Assembly (NCBI GenBank): GCA_027886175.1
Contig: JAJNNQ010000075.1
Coordinates: 35,990,501 to 36,054,500, forward strand
Source: Phylloscopus collybita
Taxonomy: Eukaryota; Chordata; Aves; Passeriformes; Phylloscopidae
DNA: 64,000 nt
Direction of reading: 5' to 3'
Shown in pieces: positions 52,441 through 64,000 of the stretch. The notes below the pieces were generated by a model that was not told the DNA's origin, did not search any database, and saw only the letters and a list, made by a program, of their open reading frames with translations. Position numbers and translations under genes: made by a program. The first letter of the stretch is position 1. Every line of letters begins with the position of its first letter.

Positions 52441-53624
52441 GTAGTCCAATTTGTTTTCAGAGCAGCTAAGGCCATTAAAAGAAGAATTCCCCTCAGCCAC
52501 GGTGCATGTCGGTGCCTCAGCACACAAACCCTGCCCAACACTCTTAGAGCCACAGGTGCCAGAGCTCCTGTGCTGGATCCTGTGCAGCCTCCTCCAGCAG
52601 GGCACTGCCACACCCCACACTGTTCACCTGCATGGCCCCTGCTGCTGGGGGAACAGACACTGCACCACGGTTTTAAACCTGCTCGGCTACACTGCTGCCC
52701 AGTCTATGATTTTACAGGCTTCCCTGACCAAGTTAGAATTACCTGCTGTTCTTTAGATGAGGGGAAAAAACAAACCTCAGAGATATTTATTAAAAGTCAC
52801 AAAAGATCCAGCAGCCTTAATCAGAACATGGCACAGAGTTCCCCACTGCAGAGACACTGCTCTATCAGACACATGCTCTTTCTCAGAAATCAAATCATAC
52901 ACCCCACAAGGCAGGTAACCAGGCACATGAGCATACTGAGAAGCCTGTCCATTTATTTCTATTTTATTTCTGACAGATAGTACAGCAAGAAGAGACATGT
53001 CTCTCTTCCAAGAGACGTATGAAAGTTACTTACTTCCATAAGCAACTGGAAGTGAACAATGGTTCCCAAGTACCAAGTCCTTAGGCTTGGGTTGGAAGGG
53101 AATACTGGATAGGGCAGCAGTGCCTTCTTTCTGCAGCTGATGCAAGACGTTGATGCTATGCCTCCCAGAGTGGGACAATAATTATTTATTCTGAAAATCA
53201 TTGTGCAAGGGATTTCTTACGTCCTCCAGTGACAATCACAAAGCCAACAATCCGCCTGTTTCCCACTTCTTTGCAGATCTTGTTCACTGGCGCAGACTGG
53301 GAATGCATCCATGCTGCCAAGACTGCTCTGCTTCCCTCCTTGCAGATGGACAGGCTTGGCCATCATCTGGACCACAACTTGCCCAGCTACAATAGAAATG
53401 TTACTATTTCTGCTGTCTCCATTGTCAGTGAAGGAATCACTAAGGCCACAAATAATCCTCTCCACATACATTTAGCCCTTCACAAATCACACAGTTCTGC
53501 TGTAAATCTGCAAGACAGAACTATGCTTAAATAAAAAATAAAAAAAAAAAAAACAAACCCACAACTATGGAAAATGTGTATATTTCAAAATTAGGGAAAA
53601 CAAGCATCACATTAGCACCACATG
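52441..53624. other. Non-coding stretch with a GC-richer patch
   Basis: A moderately GC-rich patch at about 52490-52700 carries overlapping open frames on both strands (for example 52451-52756 and 52570-52980), none with a recognisable domain. An A-rich run lies at about 53533-53556. Confidence 0.45.
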
Positions 53625-54320
53625 CACAGATATAGGCTGGGCAGAGAAGGGATTGAGAACAGCCTTGAGGAGAAGGACTTGGAGTGTCAGTAGATGAGAA
53701 GCTAAACATGATCTGTACTTGTGGTCCCGAAGGCCAGCTGAACCCTGGGCTGCATCACAGGAAGCACGGCCAGCAGGTCAGGGCAGCAGATTCTCCCTCT
53801 CTACTCCACTCTCATGAGACCTCACCTGGAATGTTGCATCCAGCTCTGGGGCCCCTAAAATAAAAACCTGGCAATGATGGAGCAAGTCCAGAGGGGAGCC
53901 ACAAATTTGCTCAAAGGGCTGGAAGTCTGCTCTGAAGCCAGGCTGAGACAGCTGGAGGTTGTTCAGCCTGGAGGAGAGAGAGTTCCCAGGACACCTTACT
54001 GCAGTCTTTAAGTACACAAATGGTGGGAGAGGGACATTTTACAAGAGCATGTAGTGATGGACAAGGGGGAATGGCCTCAGACTGAAAGAGGGTGAGTTTA
54101 CATTAGATACCAGGAAGAAATTCTTTGCCCAGCAGGTGGTGGAGCACTGGAACAAGCTGCCAGATATTGTAACTGCCCCATCCCTAGAAGTATCCAAGGC
54201 CAGAATGGATGGGGATTTGAGCAATATGGTCTTGTGGAAGGTGGCCCTACCCATGGCAGGAGGATCTGAACTAGATGATCTTTAAGGTCCCTTCCAACCC
54301 AGGCCATTCAATGATTCTAT
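53625..54320 (+). mobile_element. CR1 LINE fragment, 5'-truncated
   Basis: Plus-strand CR1 copy of about 690 bp with the 3' end. Landmarks are GCCTTGAGGAGAAGGACTTG, TGTTGCATCCAGCTCTGGGG, GGTTGTTCAGCCTGGAGGAG, ATACCAGGAAGAAATTCTTT, GTGGTGGAGCACTGGAACA, AGATGATCTTTAAGGTCCC and the terminal ATGATTCTATAAC, which is the short-repeat tail typical of CR1. No intact protein frame remains. Confidence 0.92.
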
Positions 54321-57300
54321 AACTTTCAACTTTTTTAAAATTTTTGTTTGTTTGTTTTCAAAATAGAACTCAGCTGCTCATTAATTTGCTGGACTTATGA
54401 TGTATGCCCTGTAAGAAAGAGTCAATCTCTTCATTACTTTGCATTAGCAAAGTGGAATCCCGATTTTCAAACCTAAATATCACTACAAAACTAAAATAAT
54501 ACCAGTAGTAATAATAGAGCTTCTCCTCGACATCAGCTTTTGAGATTAACTCTTCACTTTGGAAAAATCTACATGAGGAAAATGGTAACAAAAATGGTCT
54601 GGCATCTCCATTATGGCTAAGTACTTCTCTCAGTCAGAATTATAATCTCTGAACTTGGTAATTATTTCAGGAAGGTCTTTTTTCCCACACATTTGTTCAG
54701 TGAGTGAACAATGTTGAAATAAGTAAGCTTGAGATTAATTATTTTTCTCAGGAGCCCCAGCAGGATACAGTGGGAGGTCTGTTGCAGTGATTTTATTAAC
54801 TGCTTTGATGATTTTTGATCTGAATTTAGTATTCAGGGTTGTCAAAATTGTGCAACATAGGCAAACTTCCACTGCTTTTTAAACCAATGAAAGGGAATAT
54901 GTGGAAATTTGGAATAAAATAAGGGGAGAACATGCAACTAAGAAGTTGTGTTTCCCTGGATTTTTCTTTTGTTGAGGCAGAGGCAAATGAAGTGCCTCCT
55001 CTCTGACATTCACACAGCCACTATTTGCACTGAGGGGTTTTTATGGGTGTTCCTCTATACTTTCCAACACAGGAAGAGAAAGTGGAAACAGCATGGAAAC
55101 AGCAGGCACATATGGATGGATGGCTTCACTCCTCTGCTCCAATGTACTCACATCAGCAGGTGCAGCTTCTCATGTCCCCTGGCAGGCACGTACAATGCCT
55201 GTCTTGGCCTTCTTGTAAAAATTAGCATATGAAACACTAATGATTTTGAAAACATAAACAGATGCACTGAGTGGCCCAGACAAAAAGCCAAGCTTGATTC
55301 CCATTTCTTCCATGTATGGTCTGGCTAGTTCTGTGATACCAGGTCTGGATCCTAATTCTGCTACACTTCTTCCAGGAGCCTTGCCGAAATTTATCTTCTG
55401 TCTTAAGAAGAATTACAGAAAGCAGCACAGCAGCAGCTATCAGTATTCATCTAAATTAATTCAGTTTTGTGATTGCAATTTTCTCAATCTCTCCTATCTG
55501 ATTGGAATATTCTCTTCTTTATCCACAGAATTAACCCTCTCTTGATGCATCACCCCCACAACTTAACACGTTGCTCCACTTCTCCTTTCTTTTAATAGAA
55601 GGGTGAAAATTTACATCAGAAAAATCAATCACCAACTGATAAAGCAAGTCCCTGCTTGGAAGTACCAGCTAAAGCACAGGATGCTACATGAATGTCATGC
55701 TAGAAATGCATGTGAGAACATGTGCAAAGAGACAACAAGGAATGACAATAAAACAAGGTGGAATTACATCAGAAAGAGGCTAATTTAGCATGAAGGGAAT
55801 ATTTCCAAAGTATCACAGCTCATCTTTATTATTGAATTCTGCCAGGCTTTTACATTTGTCTTAGGAAATGCACACTTCTGTGCCACTGAGGTCCAAAAAT
55901 GCCTCACAAGTCTTTTTACATAAATCACACAAAACAGACATGGCTTATTTTTTCATTCAGATACAGAATATAAAATTCAGGTTCCAGGTGCACTTCTTTA
56001 TGCTACCTTAAAAAACTAAGACCTAGAAACCTAGGTTTTTAACAGGTATGAATCTATTGATTTTGTACTTTCTCAAAATCGTCAAATATGTCCATAGTGG
56101 CCAAAGCTTTTGACAGAGAATGCCGGACAGAAAATTGGAGTTCACACATCCCTGTAGAAAGTCTACCAGCAGCTGTTGTATTTCAGTTTTTTATTTGAAG
56201 GAATGTAAGCAGAAAACATCTCCTCTTTTAGTGAATATGGCTTTTTCTATCTATGAAATTCCCACCAGTGAGATCTAATTTTTCGCCCTTAAGCTGTTAA
56301 TAATTAATAATCATTCTCATTAAATTTCTGACATACAAGTCCTTGGGCACTCACTTTCCTAAGCATATAGAAACTCTTGTCTCACAACACAATTATGAAT
56401 AAACCAGCCACAATGTTAGGTAAATGTCATTTGTTTTTCAATAACAAATTAGCCGAACAACAGATTTTTTTTCTTAACTTTTTACAAGGCAAGTAAAGCT
56501 CCATGTTAAATAAGGATTATTCATTTATAAATCTCCAATTTGACTTCAGTGAAGTGACTTGTCAGAGTGATTTACTATATCACTCACACAATGTAAAAAT
56601 TTTTCTTCAGAAAGCAAAAGTTGACTAATGACTCATTTTACTAAGAAAATTTCTCATCAGCAATCTATACAGACTCAGAGGATACTCTGAGTAGACCTCA
56701 GGATACTTCTTTATGCTTCTGCTCTAGGTTTCAAAATAAATACATGAAATAGATATTTTGCCATCAGTTGCAGCCTTTAGTCACACAAAAAGTTCCTCAA
56801 TATTTTCGGACACAACAGGCAATGCTTTCAAACATAGTGAAGTTAATTCAAGAGATGTTCTTACAACAGTAAAAGTTGTTTAAGCTTCTCTGAATAGTGA
56901 AGCAGAACTTGTATTGTTATTCAGCGTGATGGACTAAGGTCAGAATTCCTTGATGTACAGTTTATCTTCTGCATTTGCTTAATTGCTATTTAAAGTCCAT
57001 CAAATGTATGTTTCCTGGGCAAGTTACAAATTATACCACAGGACAGCAGAAAGAATATGTTGATGTGCTATGTGTTTCATGCCAAAAGTGTGTGAAGAAA
57101 AGCTATTATGAAGATAGAAGATTCTACTTTATTAAATACTAGTTTCAAAGGTGTTGCAAACTGCTTAAAACTGTCAATACAAAGATGACCATTGCATAAA
57201 TAATTTCACAGATACTACGGAACATGCTGCTCGCTTTTTAAAGTGATGTACAACTGCATCATTTAAAGTGCATAATGATAAAATAACCCTTTGAAAATTA

Positions 57301-57729
57301 CAAAAATACCTCATTTTCAAAGCATTGAATACAATATACTGAAAAGAAAACTTGTCAAAAGTATCACGTATGCTTTACTATATTACATTTTAAAAATACT
57401 GTTTTGTAGCTGCTTAAGAAAAAAGGTTTATCCCGTGCACATTAAAGACAAAATTATACTACTCACCAAGTTTTTAAAAAGGACCTTCCTGCAAATTGTC
57501 CATGAAAGAGAAAATGCATCTCTATCTACAGATATCTGTATGTGAGTTATTCCCAGGTGCACACAAAATTCAAAAAAAAGTACAAGCAGCCCAGAGCTGC
57601 AATGCCTTTGGGACTGTGTGGGGGTGTTTATTCATCCTCACTATGTGCCTGATACAAGAAGGCTCCCAAACTGTGTCTCACCTGAATCTGCAGTAAATCC
57701 ACTTTCAGTAGAAATTCTTAGGGTAATGC
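54321..57729. other. Unique non-coding stretch
   Basis: AT-rich sequence with no gene or repeat family recognised. Confidence 0.5.
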
Positions 57730-58560
57730 AGGCATTCCATCACAGCCAAGCAAAGAGAAGATGAGAAACTCAGTAGATGACACAAGAAATTGCTGGACAG
57801 CAACAACTAACAGAGTGAGAAGATGGTGCCAAGAAGGATGGCTGCATTGCATGGTTAGCTAAGGGGAAGATATGTGAGAAATGGCCAAACTTTGATGAGA
57901 AGCATCAAGTTTAGGAGAAGTAATAGCACCTCTGAAATGAAGAGTCTTGCAAGGCCAAGAGCACTCAGGTGGCCATAGTTGTGATACCATTTAAGTCCTA
58001 AGTAACACTGTTAGTAACATCAAATTTAGTTATGGATGTGGTGAAACTGAGATTAGAAGGGGGAAATAATTAGGGATAGGGTAGGTTTTTTGGTGTGGGG
58101 TTTTTCTGTTTTGTTTGTTTGGTTGGGGTTTTCTTTATTTAAGGGGTTTTGTTTGGTTGGTTTGTTTTTGTTGTTTTGGGGGTTTTTGTGTGTGCGTGGC
58201 ATTGTTTTTTTGTGGGGTTTTTTGTTTGTTTTTTAAGTGGGGGTTTGTTTGTTTGTTTGGTGGTGGTGGTGGGTTTGGGGTTTTTTTTGTTTTGTTTTGT
58301 TTTGGGGTTTTTTTTGGAAAGGAGACAAGTGTGTGGGATGAAAGAATAGGCAGGGAAATATGAAGAGAAGGGGAGATAAATGGGCCCAGCCAAGTGTAAC
58401 CAAGGGGCCAAGTCCAGCACCCCATCACTCCTTTTCCTTGTTTTATTAAACTCTACACCTGTTTTCCTTGTAACTATGCTTAAGTGTGCCTTTGTTCTGT
58501 TTGTGAGACATTAGCAAACTTCATGTTGGACTAGCCAACAATTAGGGTAGAAAAGAAAAC
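57730..58560 (+). other. Possible decayed LTR-like sequence around the G/T tract
   Basis: After the G/T tract the sequence is purine-rich, then runs into a C/T-rich segment with ATTAAA at about 58445-58450 and pyrimidine-rich sequence, a layout often seen at the 3' end of bird LTRs. I cannot define TG/CA ends or a target duplication, so this is a weak suggestion. Confidence 0.15.
58081..58317 (+). repeat. Nearly pure G/T tract, 237 bp
   Basis: By direct count the plus strand has only four C and about seven A residues in 237 bases. It holds many G-runs of three to five (GGGG followed by T-runs) and GTTT repeats. It is strongly strand-asymmetric, with the complement being C/A. Long open frames across it on both strands are a consequence of its composition and are not genes. 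Confidence 0.9.
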
Positions 58561-59879
58561 TACATATAATAGCCAAAGATAAGCTATATCTTCTTCAACA
58601 CATCCCAGCTTGCCATCACTTCTTTCCTCATTTTCTTCCCACCTCTCAGCCCCCAGTTCTAAAAACACCAGAAATGTCTTAGCAAAATACACACCTTACT
58701 CTGTGAGACAAAATGATGTATCCCCCAGTTTTAGCCTACCTCTGAATCTAAAGGGAAAAGGTTATATTATTTTCAAGACCATATTCCTGTAATAGAGCTT
58801 CTTGCTGACTTTCTCCTTGGACCACTTTGACCTCACACGCAGCCACTCCCCCTTCTCATGGTGCTACACTCACCCCTTTTGGTGTCCCTCATACTTCCCC
58901 AAATGGGAAGGTCATGCCTTTGTTTTCTCTTCCTCCTTTGTCTGTAATTCAATCCTCTCCTCCCTTCTCAGACATAAAAGCAATTTATCTCCTTAAACCA
59001 CACCTTTAAAGCCTTGTTTTATCCCTGTTGTTTAATAATAACTTCCTTCTGAACCATTTTGTGATACTTTGTAAGAATACCATTATATAATATAATTTAT
59101 CTTGTTTTTATCTGCTGGAGCTCCATAATAAGTTAAGAGATGCAAATAATCATGCAAACATGTGCATCATTAAACATTTCCCTTAAAATATAATTTAATT
59201 AGAATATTCTCTCCCTCAAAATTGCAGCACTGAATGCACAGTTGTGAATGAGACAGAATGGAAAATTAAAGCATTTTGATCAATACAGAAACATAAACAC
59301 TAAGCTCCAGGCAATAGGGTGAACTATCATATTCCATCTATTATTACAAAGTCAGAAGGAGGTTTTTTCCTGTTTTGTATAACTTTCCCTGAAGCTTAGT
59401 GTCTCTCAATTACAAGCTGCAGTCATCTCCAAGTCAGCTATAAAGCTGTATGCACAATTTGTAGCACACAAGTACATGAAGGAGAAAAAAATTACTCATT
59501 TAAATGTCATCAGCTGATAACTCTTTATTCAGAAACACTGAATTAAGCAAGAAGAAATAAAGAATGAACTGTAAGTGCCAATATTCCATCAAGCACTACA
59601 TGCTGGTTTATTCAAAAGACTGCTTGTAAAAGTGTATATACAATGCAGAGACATCAGTTATTGAACAAATGTTGCTGTATTCAGTTTTTCTTTGCAAGCA
59701 GTAATGCACTTCTGTCAAGCCAGCAATTGATACAGGAACAATGAAAAGAACTTTATGGGTCATCGTGTCCAGCCTGTTGCTAGTGCACTTTTCCCTTATA
59801 GACATATTTTAGCAATGATAAAATAATGACTCTCTCTTCCTCAGCTATTTGCAACGAAGTGGCTCTATGTTAAGAGCCC
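58561..59879. other. Unique non-coding stretch
   Basis: No gene or repeat family recognised; short open frames only. Confidence 0.5.
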
Positions 59880-60115
59880 AGTAATCCCAATACCAATCCC
59901 TAAATACAAGGTCTTGCACTTTGCAGTGTTGACTTTGAGCCTGTTTCTCCCCCTTCAGTCACCCTGCCTTTGATTTGACAATGCCTCCAGGCTTCATCAA
60001 TCACCACATTTCACAAGTGCTACTTCTTATGCAAGGTCATCAACATGGATGCTAAAATTGGCTCCAAAACCACTCTTCAAGGCACTAGACCAGTATCCTT
60101 GCTCTAAGTCAACAA
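59880..60115 (-). mobile_element. Possible eroded internal CR1 fragment
   Basis: The plus strand has GGTCTTGCACTTTGCAGTGTT near 59909, and about 140 bp later GGATGCTAAAATTGGCTCC and a GGCACTAGACCAGTA-like segment. The order recalls the reverse complement of an internal CR1 region, but it is strongly diverged with gaps. The call is tentative. Confidence 0.4.
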
Positions 60116-63100
60116 CCCCACGCTCAAAAAAAGCTGCCACCTCCTCTATCACACAGTACTTAGACCCTTAAAAAAAAAAAAAAAAACAAACACCTGAACA
60201 TTTCCTATGCCAAATCTTTGGGGCTTTAACCGTAGGATGATTTCCAAACTTTTAAAAGAGTAACACCCTACCTAATCTCACAGCCTATTATATGCTTGGG
60301 TGTTAATTTATGTTTGTTCTGTCTAGTGAATATCCAAGCCTGAAGCAGCATAATGTACACAGGTAGATTATATCCACATAACCTCAAGCAGAATTCAGGC
60401 TTGAAAACTGGACATAAAGTTTATGGGGTTTTTTTCACTCTACCATATTATTCCAATCAGAACACAAATAAAATGACACCATCAACACACTTTTCAGTAT
60501 TTTTTTCTTTATTTTAAACTGTTGTTATATTTTTATGACATAAAATTATTTATTTTAATGAAGAGGCACCTAAAACAACGGGGGGCTCCCACACTGAAGG
60601 TAAACAATCAGCAGTGACGTAATACTTGCTACTACAAGTTTACTAAGATAATGTACAGTATCTATATATACACCTGTATAAGTAACTGATGAGAAAAGGA
60701 AGGTGTGAAAAGAAATACTAAGGTCCTGAACACAGCTACAAGTCAGTGAAAACAACATAGGTTTCAAATCACCTGCTCTTACAGTGTACATGGGATATGT
60801 GAAACAGGGTTGCATTAATTTAGTTCCCAAGCAGAGCAGAGAATTAGTAACACATGAAAGCAAAAGCCATCCATTTGGTTTTACTCAGTTAGGGACCCAT
60901 CCCCGCTGAACACATTAAACTGCAAATCCTGAAAGAGAGAGACAGTTTTGCAGCAATGTTCTCTGCAATTTAATTGCAAGATCCCTGCAAAAAGCTCACT
61001 TGGGTATTTTGAAATATAGTGACTTCCTTCCAAATACCTAATTTATTTTTTTTTGTACAAACCATATTAAAAGAACATGATGTAGGGGTTGAGTAAGCTG
61101 GAAATTAGACCTGCACAAATAGGCTATATTTCAAGAGTCTTGTGATAACCTTAGCAAATTAGAAGGGAAAATATCTACTCACATTGGTAAGCATGATATG
61201 GCCAGTTTTATTGTGCTGAGATAGAGATAATTCAACACTTCTACACATTTCATTTTAATCGTCACAGAATTAGTCATCAAAGATTACAGTTGCTTTCAAA
61301 GGAAATGTTAAATCAACAACTGGAAAAATGTATTTGAATACATTTTCCCAACAAATGCTAATTCACTTTTATTATCAAGTTTTAGCCTGTGGCATCCTTA
61401 ATATGCACCAAAACTATGACCACATAGAAATTAATCTACTTCAGGTCCTGATTTCTAATTTTTAACTTTGCTGGGAGGCTTTTCTCTATGTTACTTTCTG
61501 TGTCCTTCCCTTCATTTGTCTCTGAAAGACCCATCAGCAACTGATTGAGCCTGTCCTTGTACCGAGCACAAGGGTGGCAGCACAACCAAGACCACCAGCC
61601 CTGGGCTATTGATTGCTTTTCTAGTGAAAAGCTACAGAACAGCAGGCTCTGACTTTGGAGACCATGAGGTGGGTAGGGGAGCACGGTCTGCTGAGGACAC
61701 TGACAGCCCCAAACATGCTGTCAGGAAGCCAAATGAGGAAGATTTTGTGGTAGACAGCTATGATTTTTTAGTGTCTCTTGTGCTGTACGCATGATAGAGT
61801 GCACATGGCTTAGACTGTCATAAGACCCTTCAAGGTGAAGTAGCAATGCAGCACACCCACAAGGACAGAGCTCTGGAGGGGTATTCATACCCTCCACAAA
61901 AGGAAACTCACTCCTCACCACTGATCTGATCATGCAGCAACCAGTCAGAGGTCCACACCACAGGGAATTGCAGTATTCCACAAACATAGGACAGGTTGTG
62001 AATATTCCTCAGATTCAGTCATCTTGAGATACAGCCCTAGACACATCCACATATATATTTGTGGATGCCTGGTGAGCATCCACAAGTAGAAAACAAGCAG
62101 AGAGATGACTGTAACAAAGATTTTATAGCAGTCTTATGTAAATGACATGATTTCAAATTCAAATAGTTCTCTGAGAAAGTAAAATGTAGTGTAAGATTGA
62201 CAGGTTGCAATGTACTCCTAAAAACTGAAGTACTACATGGCACCAGAGCGGAAACTAAAGTAAGAGCCTATTACAAGTAAGACACATAATAAACACATGG
62301 GAAGAACAAAAGCAGCTTGACATATCTATCACCCTCTTTTGCTTTATAGGTTTCTGTTCTAACAGACACTGTGTATGACATCCCTAACAATCAAGTCCAT
62401 AAACACAGCCATAATCCATGACTTTGTCCAGACACACATGAAAAGCTCCATTAACTTGAGAAAACCCCAATAAGCAAAGTCAACTCCTCTGTGCTTCCTT
62501 GTTGAATTGAACCACTCCAGGACCAGAAAATCATAGAAGACTCATGTCAAGGAGCAAATTACTAAATTATTTTCCTCTGTTTCTGCTGGTATATGTACAT
62601 AAATACATACTGGGAGCTTTCCAGCCCTTGAAGGTAGCTGTCTTCTGTACAGCAGTGAAATGCTACGGTCATGCCACGAGTGCTCTTGTGTCGTTCTCCT
62701 GACACATGCTGTGGGCCACATGACTGGAACTGAAACTGTGACACAGAAAGCAAAGGTACAATCGAAAACTCCTCAGAGACAGACAGCCAAATGGACAATG
62801 ATGAGTCCTGAAACATCAGACTTAGGAAGCAAAGGAAATAAATATAGAATGACCCAAGCATAAACTGTAAAAGAATGATACTACAGTTTGTCAGTTGACA
62901 CCTGTATCTTCATTAAAATTATGTTTTTATTTTTCCAATTTTTTACAAGCTCCTATTCTTTGTGAAAAGACTGCAAGTGAAAACTTGAAATAAATTTTTA
63001 AAAATTGTCTCAGTTACTTTGCATCATTTTTTCTCTCTTTTAGAAGCAAAGTTTCTATCAGAAAATGTGACTGCTGTCTTAACTATGTGCTAATAGGTAC

Positions 63101-64000
63101 ATTTGTAGGGGTAGAAAAAGAATTTCAACTGAAAGTAAAAGAATTCCAGCAGATTTTATGTAATCTTGGAGGAAAAGAACAGACTTTTTCATTTAACTCA
63201 CAATGGTACATACATTTCAGAGAAATACCAGTGCTGGAGTAACAAATTACTATTACTGTCAATTTAAAAAGCAATATGCAACAGTGATAGTGTAACTACC
63301 AGTCACAGTGTAAGCAGCAAACTGCAAAAAGAACCGTAGGGCTGTACAGCCAGCACACTTGTTAAACTTTTAAACAATCTTTCCTCTGATTCCCCCACCC
63401 AACAAAATCCTGCCTTTCCTGCCCTTGCAGACTCTCTCACATCTTCTTCACAGACTACACAGACTTTACCTGACAAGAATATAAATACAGCAATACCCTA
63501 ATGTGGAGCCATTGCAAAATGAAGCAATGTTGTGTTTTTACAGAATGACTGACTGTACTTCAGAAAATACCATTTCCTTCTGGTTTTTCAAACAATCTTT
63601 GCCAACACTGGAATCAAGAGCAGATTTGCAGTAGTTATGCCTGCTGTGAGTGACGTTTGAGCCTTTTTGACATGCAAGAGAGACAGAAAACTTCCTAATG
63701 TTCTTCAGTGCTTGGTAGGTAGAGAACTTAGGCAAAGAATGGCTTACTACAAGGTTGACTAGCTGACTTCTCAGATCTAATTAACTGAATGGATGAATGG
63801 ACAGAAAGGAACCATTTAGGACTTTCTCCCAAGGGAAAACTGGATTCAAAGAGTTTAAGACAACATTGGCAGACTAAATCATTAATAAAAAGCTTTAAAT
63901 TGGAGACCTTATGTAAGAAAATGTAAAAGGTATTCTGTATTCCCACATACACCTTTGTTGTCTACTCTCATTACTAAATGAAAGCCCAGAAGGGATAGTT
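60116..64000. other. Unique non-coding stretch to window end
   Basis: No gene or repeat family recognised. Holds an A-run at about 60171-60186 and a perfect 10-bp-stem hairpin at 62059-62085. Confidence 0.5.
62059..62085. repeat. Short perfect inverted repeat
   Basis: TTGTGGATGC at 62059-62068 pairs with GCATCCACAA at 62076-62085 across the 7-base loop CTGGTGA. Confidence 0.8.

Noticed and set aside
52451..52980. Two overlapping plus-strand frames in a GC-richer patch
   Set aside because: Low stop frequency follows from base composition; no domain recognised.
58115..58428. Long frames on both strands across the G/T tract
   Set aside because: A sequence of almost only G and T (or C and A) cannot easily form stops; the frames are artefacts of composition.

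Overview
The window looks like non-coding euchromatin of a bird, probably a songbird. It is AT-rich and has few interspersed repeats. The recognisable old repeats are CR1 LINE copies with the 3' ends and tails usual in birds, plus one degraded MIR-type SINE. I found no convincing host exon, tRNA, rRNA or small RNA gene. Most open frames are short, lack homology I recognise, and overlap frames on the other strand, so I treat the window as an intergenic desert or a very large intron. The bird assignment rests on repeat content and on the integrase type and is an inference.

The standout feature is a compact 1.84-kb element at 1212-3049. Its two ends are near-identical 257/261-bp sequences in INVERTED orientation. 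Each arm begins TG and ends CA like a retroviral LTR. The whole unit is flanked by a perfect 5-bp direct duplication (ATACT at 1207-1211 and 3050-3054), so it appears to have inserted as one unit through two copies of the same LTR edge. Inside, on the minus strand, are an endogenous-retrovirus-type integrase with an intact HHCC zinc motif and DD35E core (2016-2765) and a second open frame (1435-2019) for a hydrophobic protein I do not recognise. Its reading frame finishes inside the opposite arm. Gag, protease, reverse transcriptase, RNase H, a clear primer-binding site and a polypurine tract are not seen. This layout resembles a terminal-inverted-repeat transposon built from retroviral parts and is the best candidate for something undescribed.

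The rest, region by region: 3-12 kb AT-rich unique sequence; 12.2 kb poly-A; 19.3-20.1 kb AT-rich, TAAT-rich sequence that might be a conserved non-coding element; 24.0 kb TA/TG microsatellite in an imperfect palindrome; 28.55-28.72 kb MIR relic; 31.5 and 32.7 kb complementary (GTTTT)n and (CAAAA)n tracts; 34.7-35.1 kb CR1 (minus strand); 38.3-38.7 kb GC-rich block ending in a long A-tract; 44.9-45.5 kb and 53.6-54.3 kb CR1 copies (plus strand); 58.1-58.3 kb a 237-bp tract made almost only of G and T; about 59.9-60.1 kb a possible eroded CR1 piece; then unique sequence to the end.
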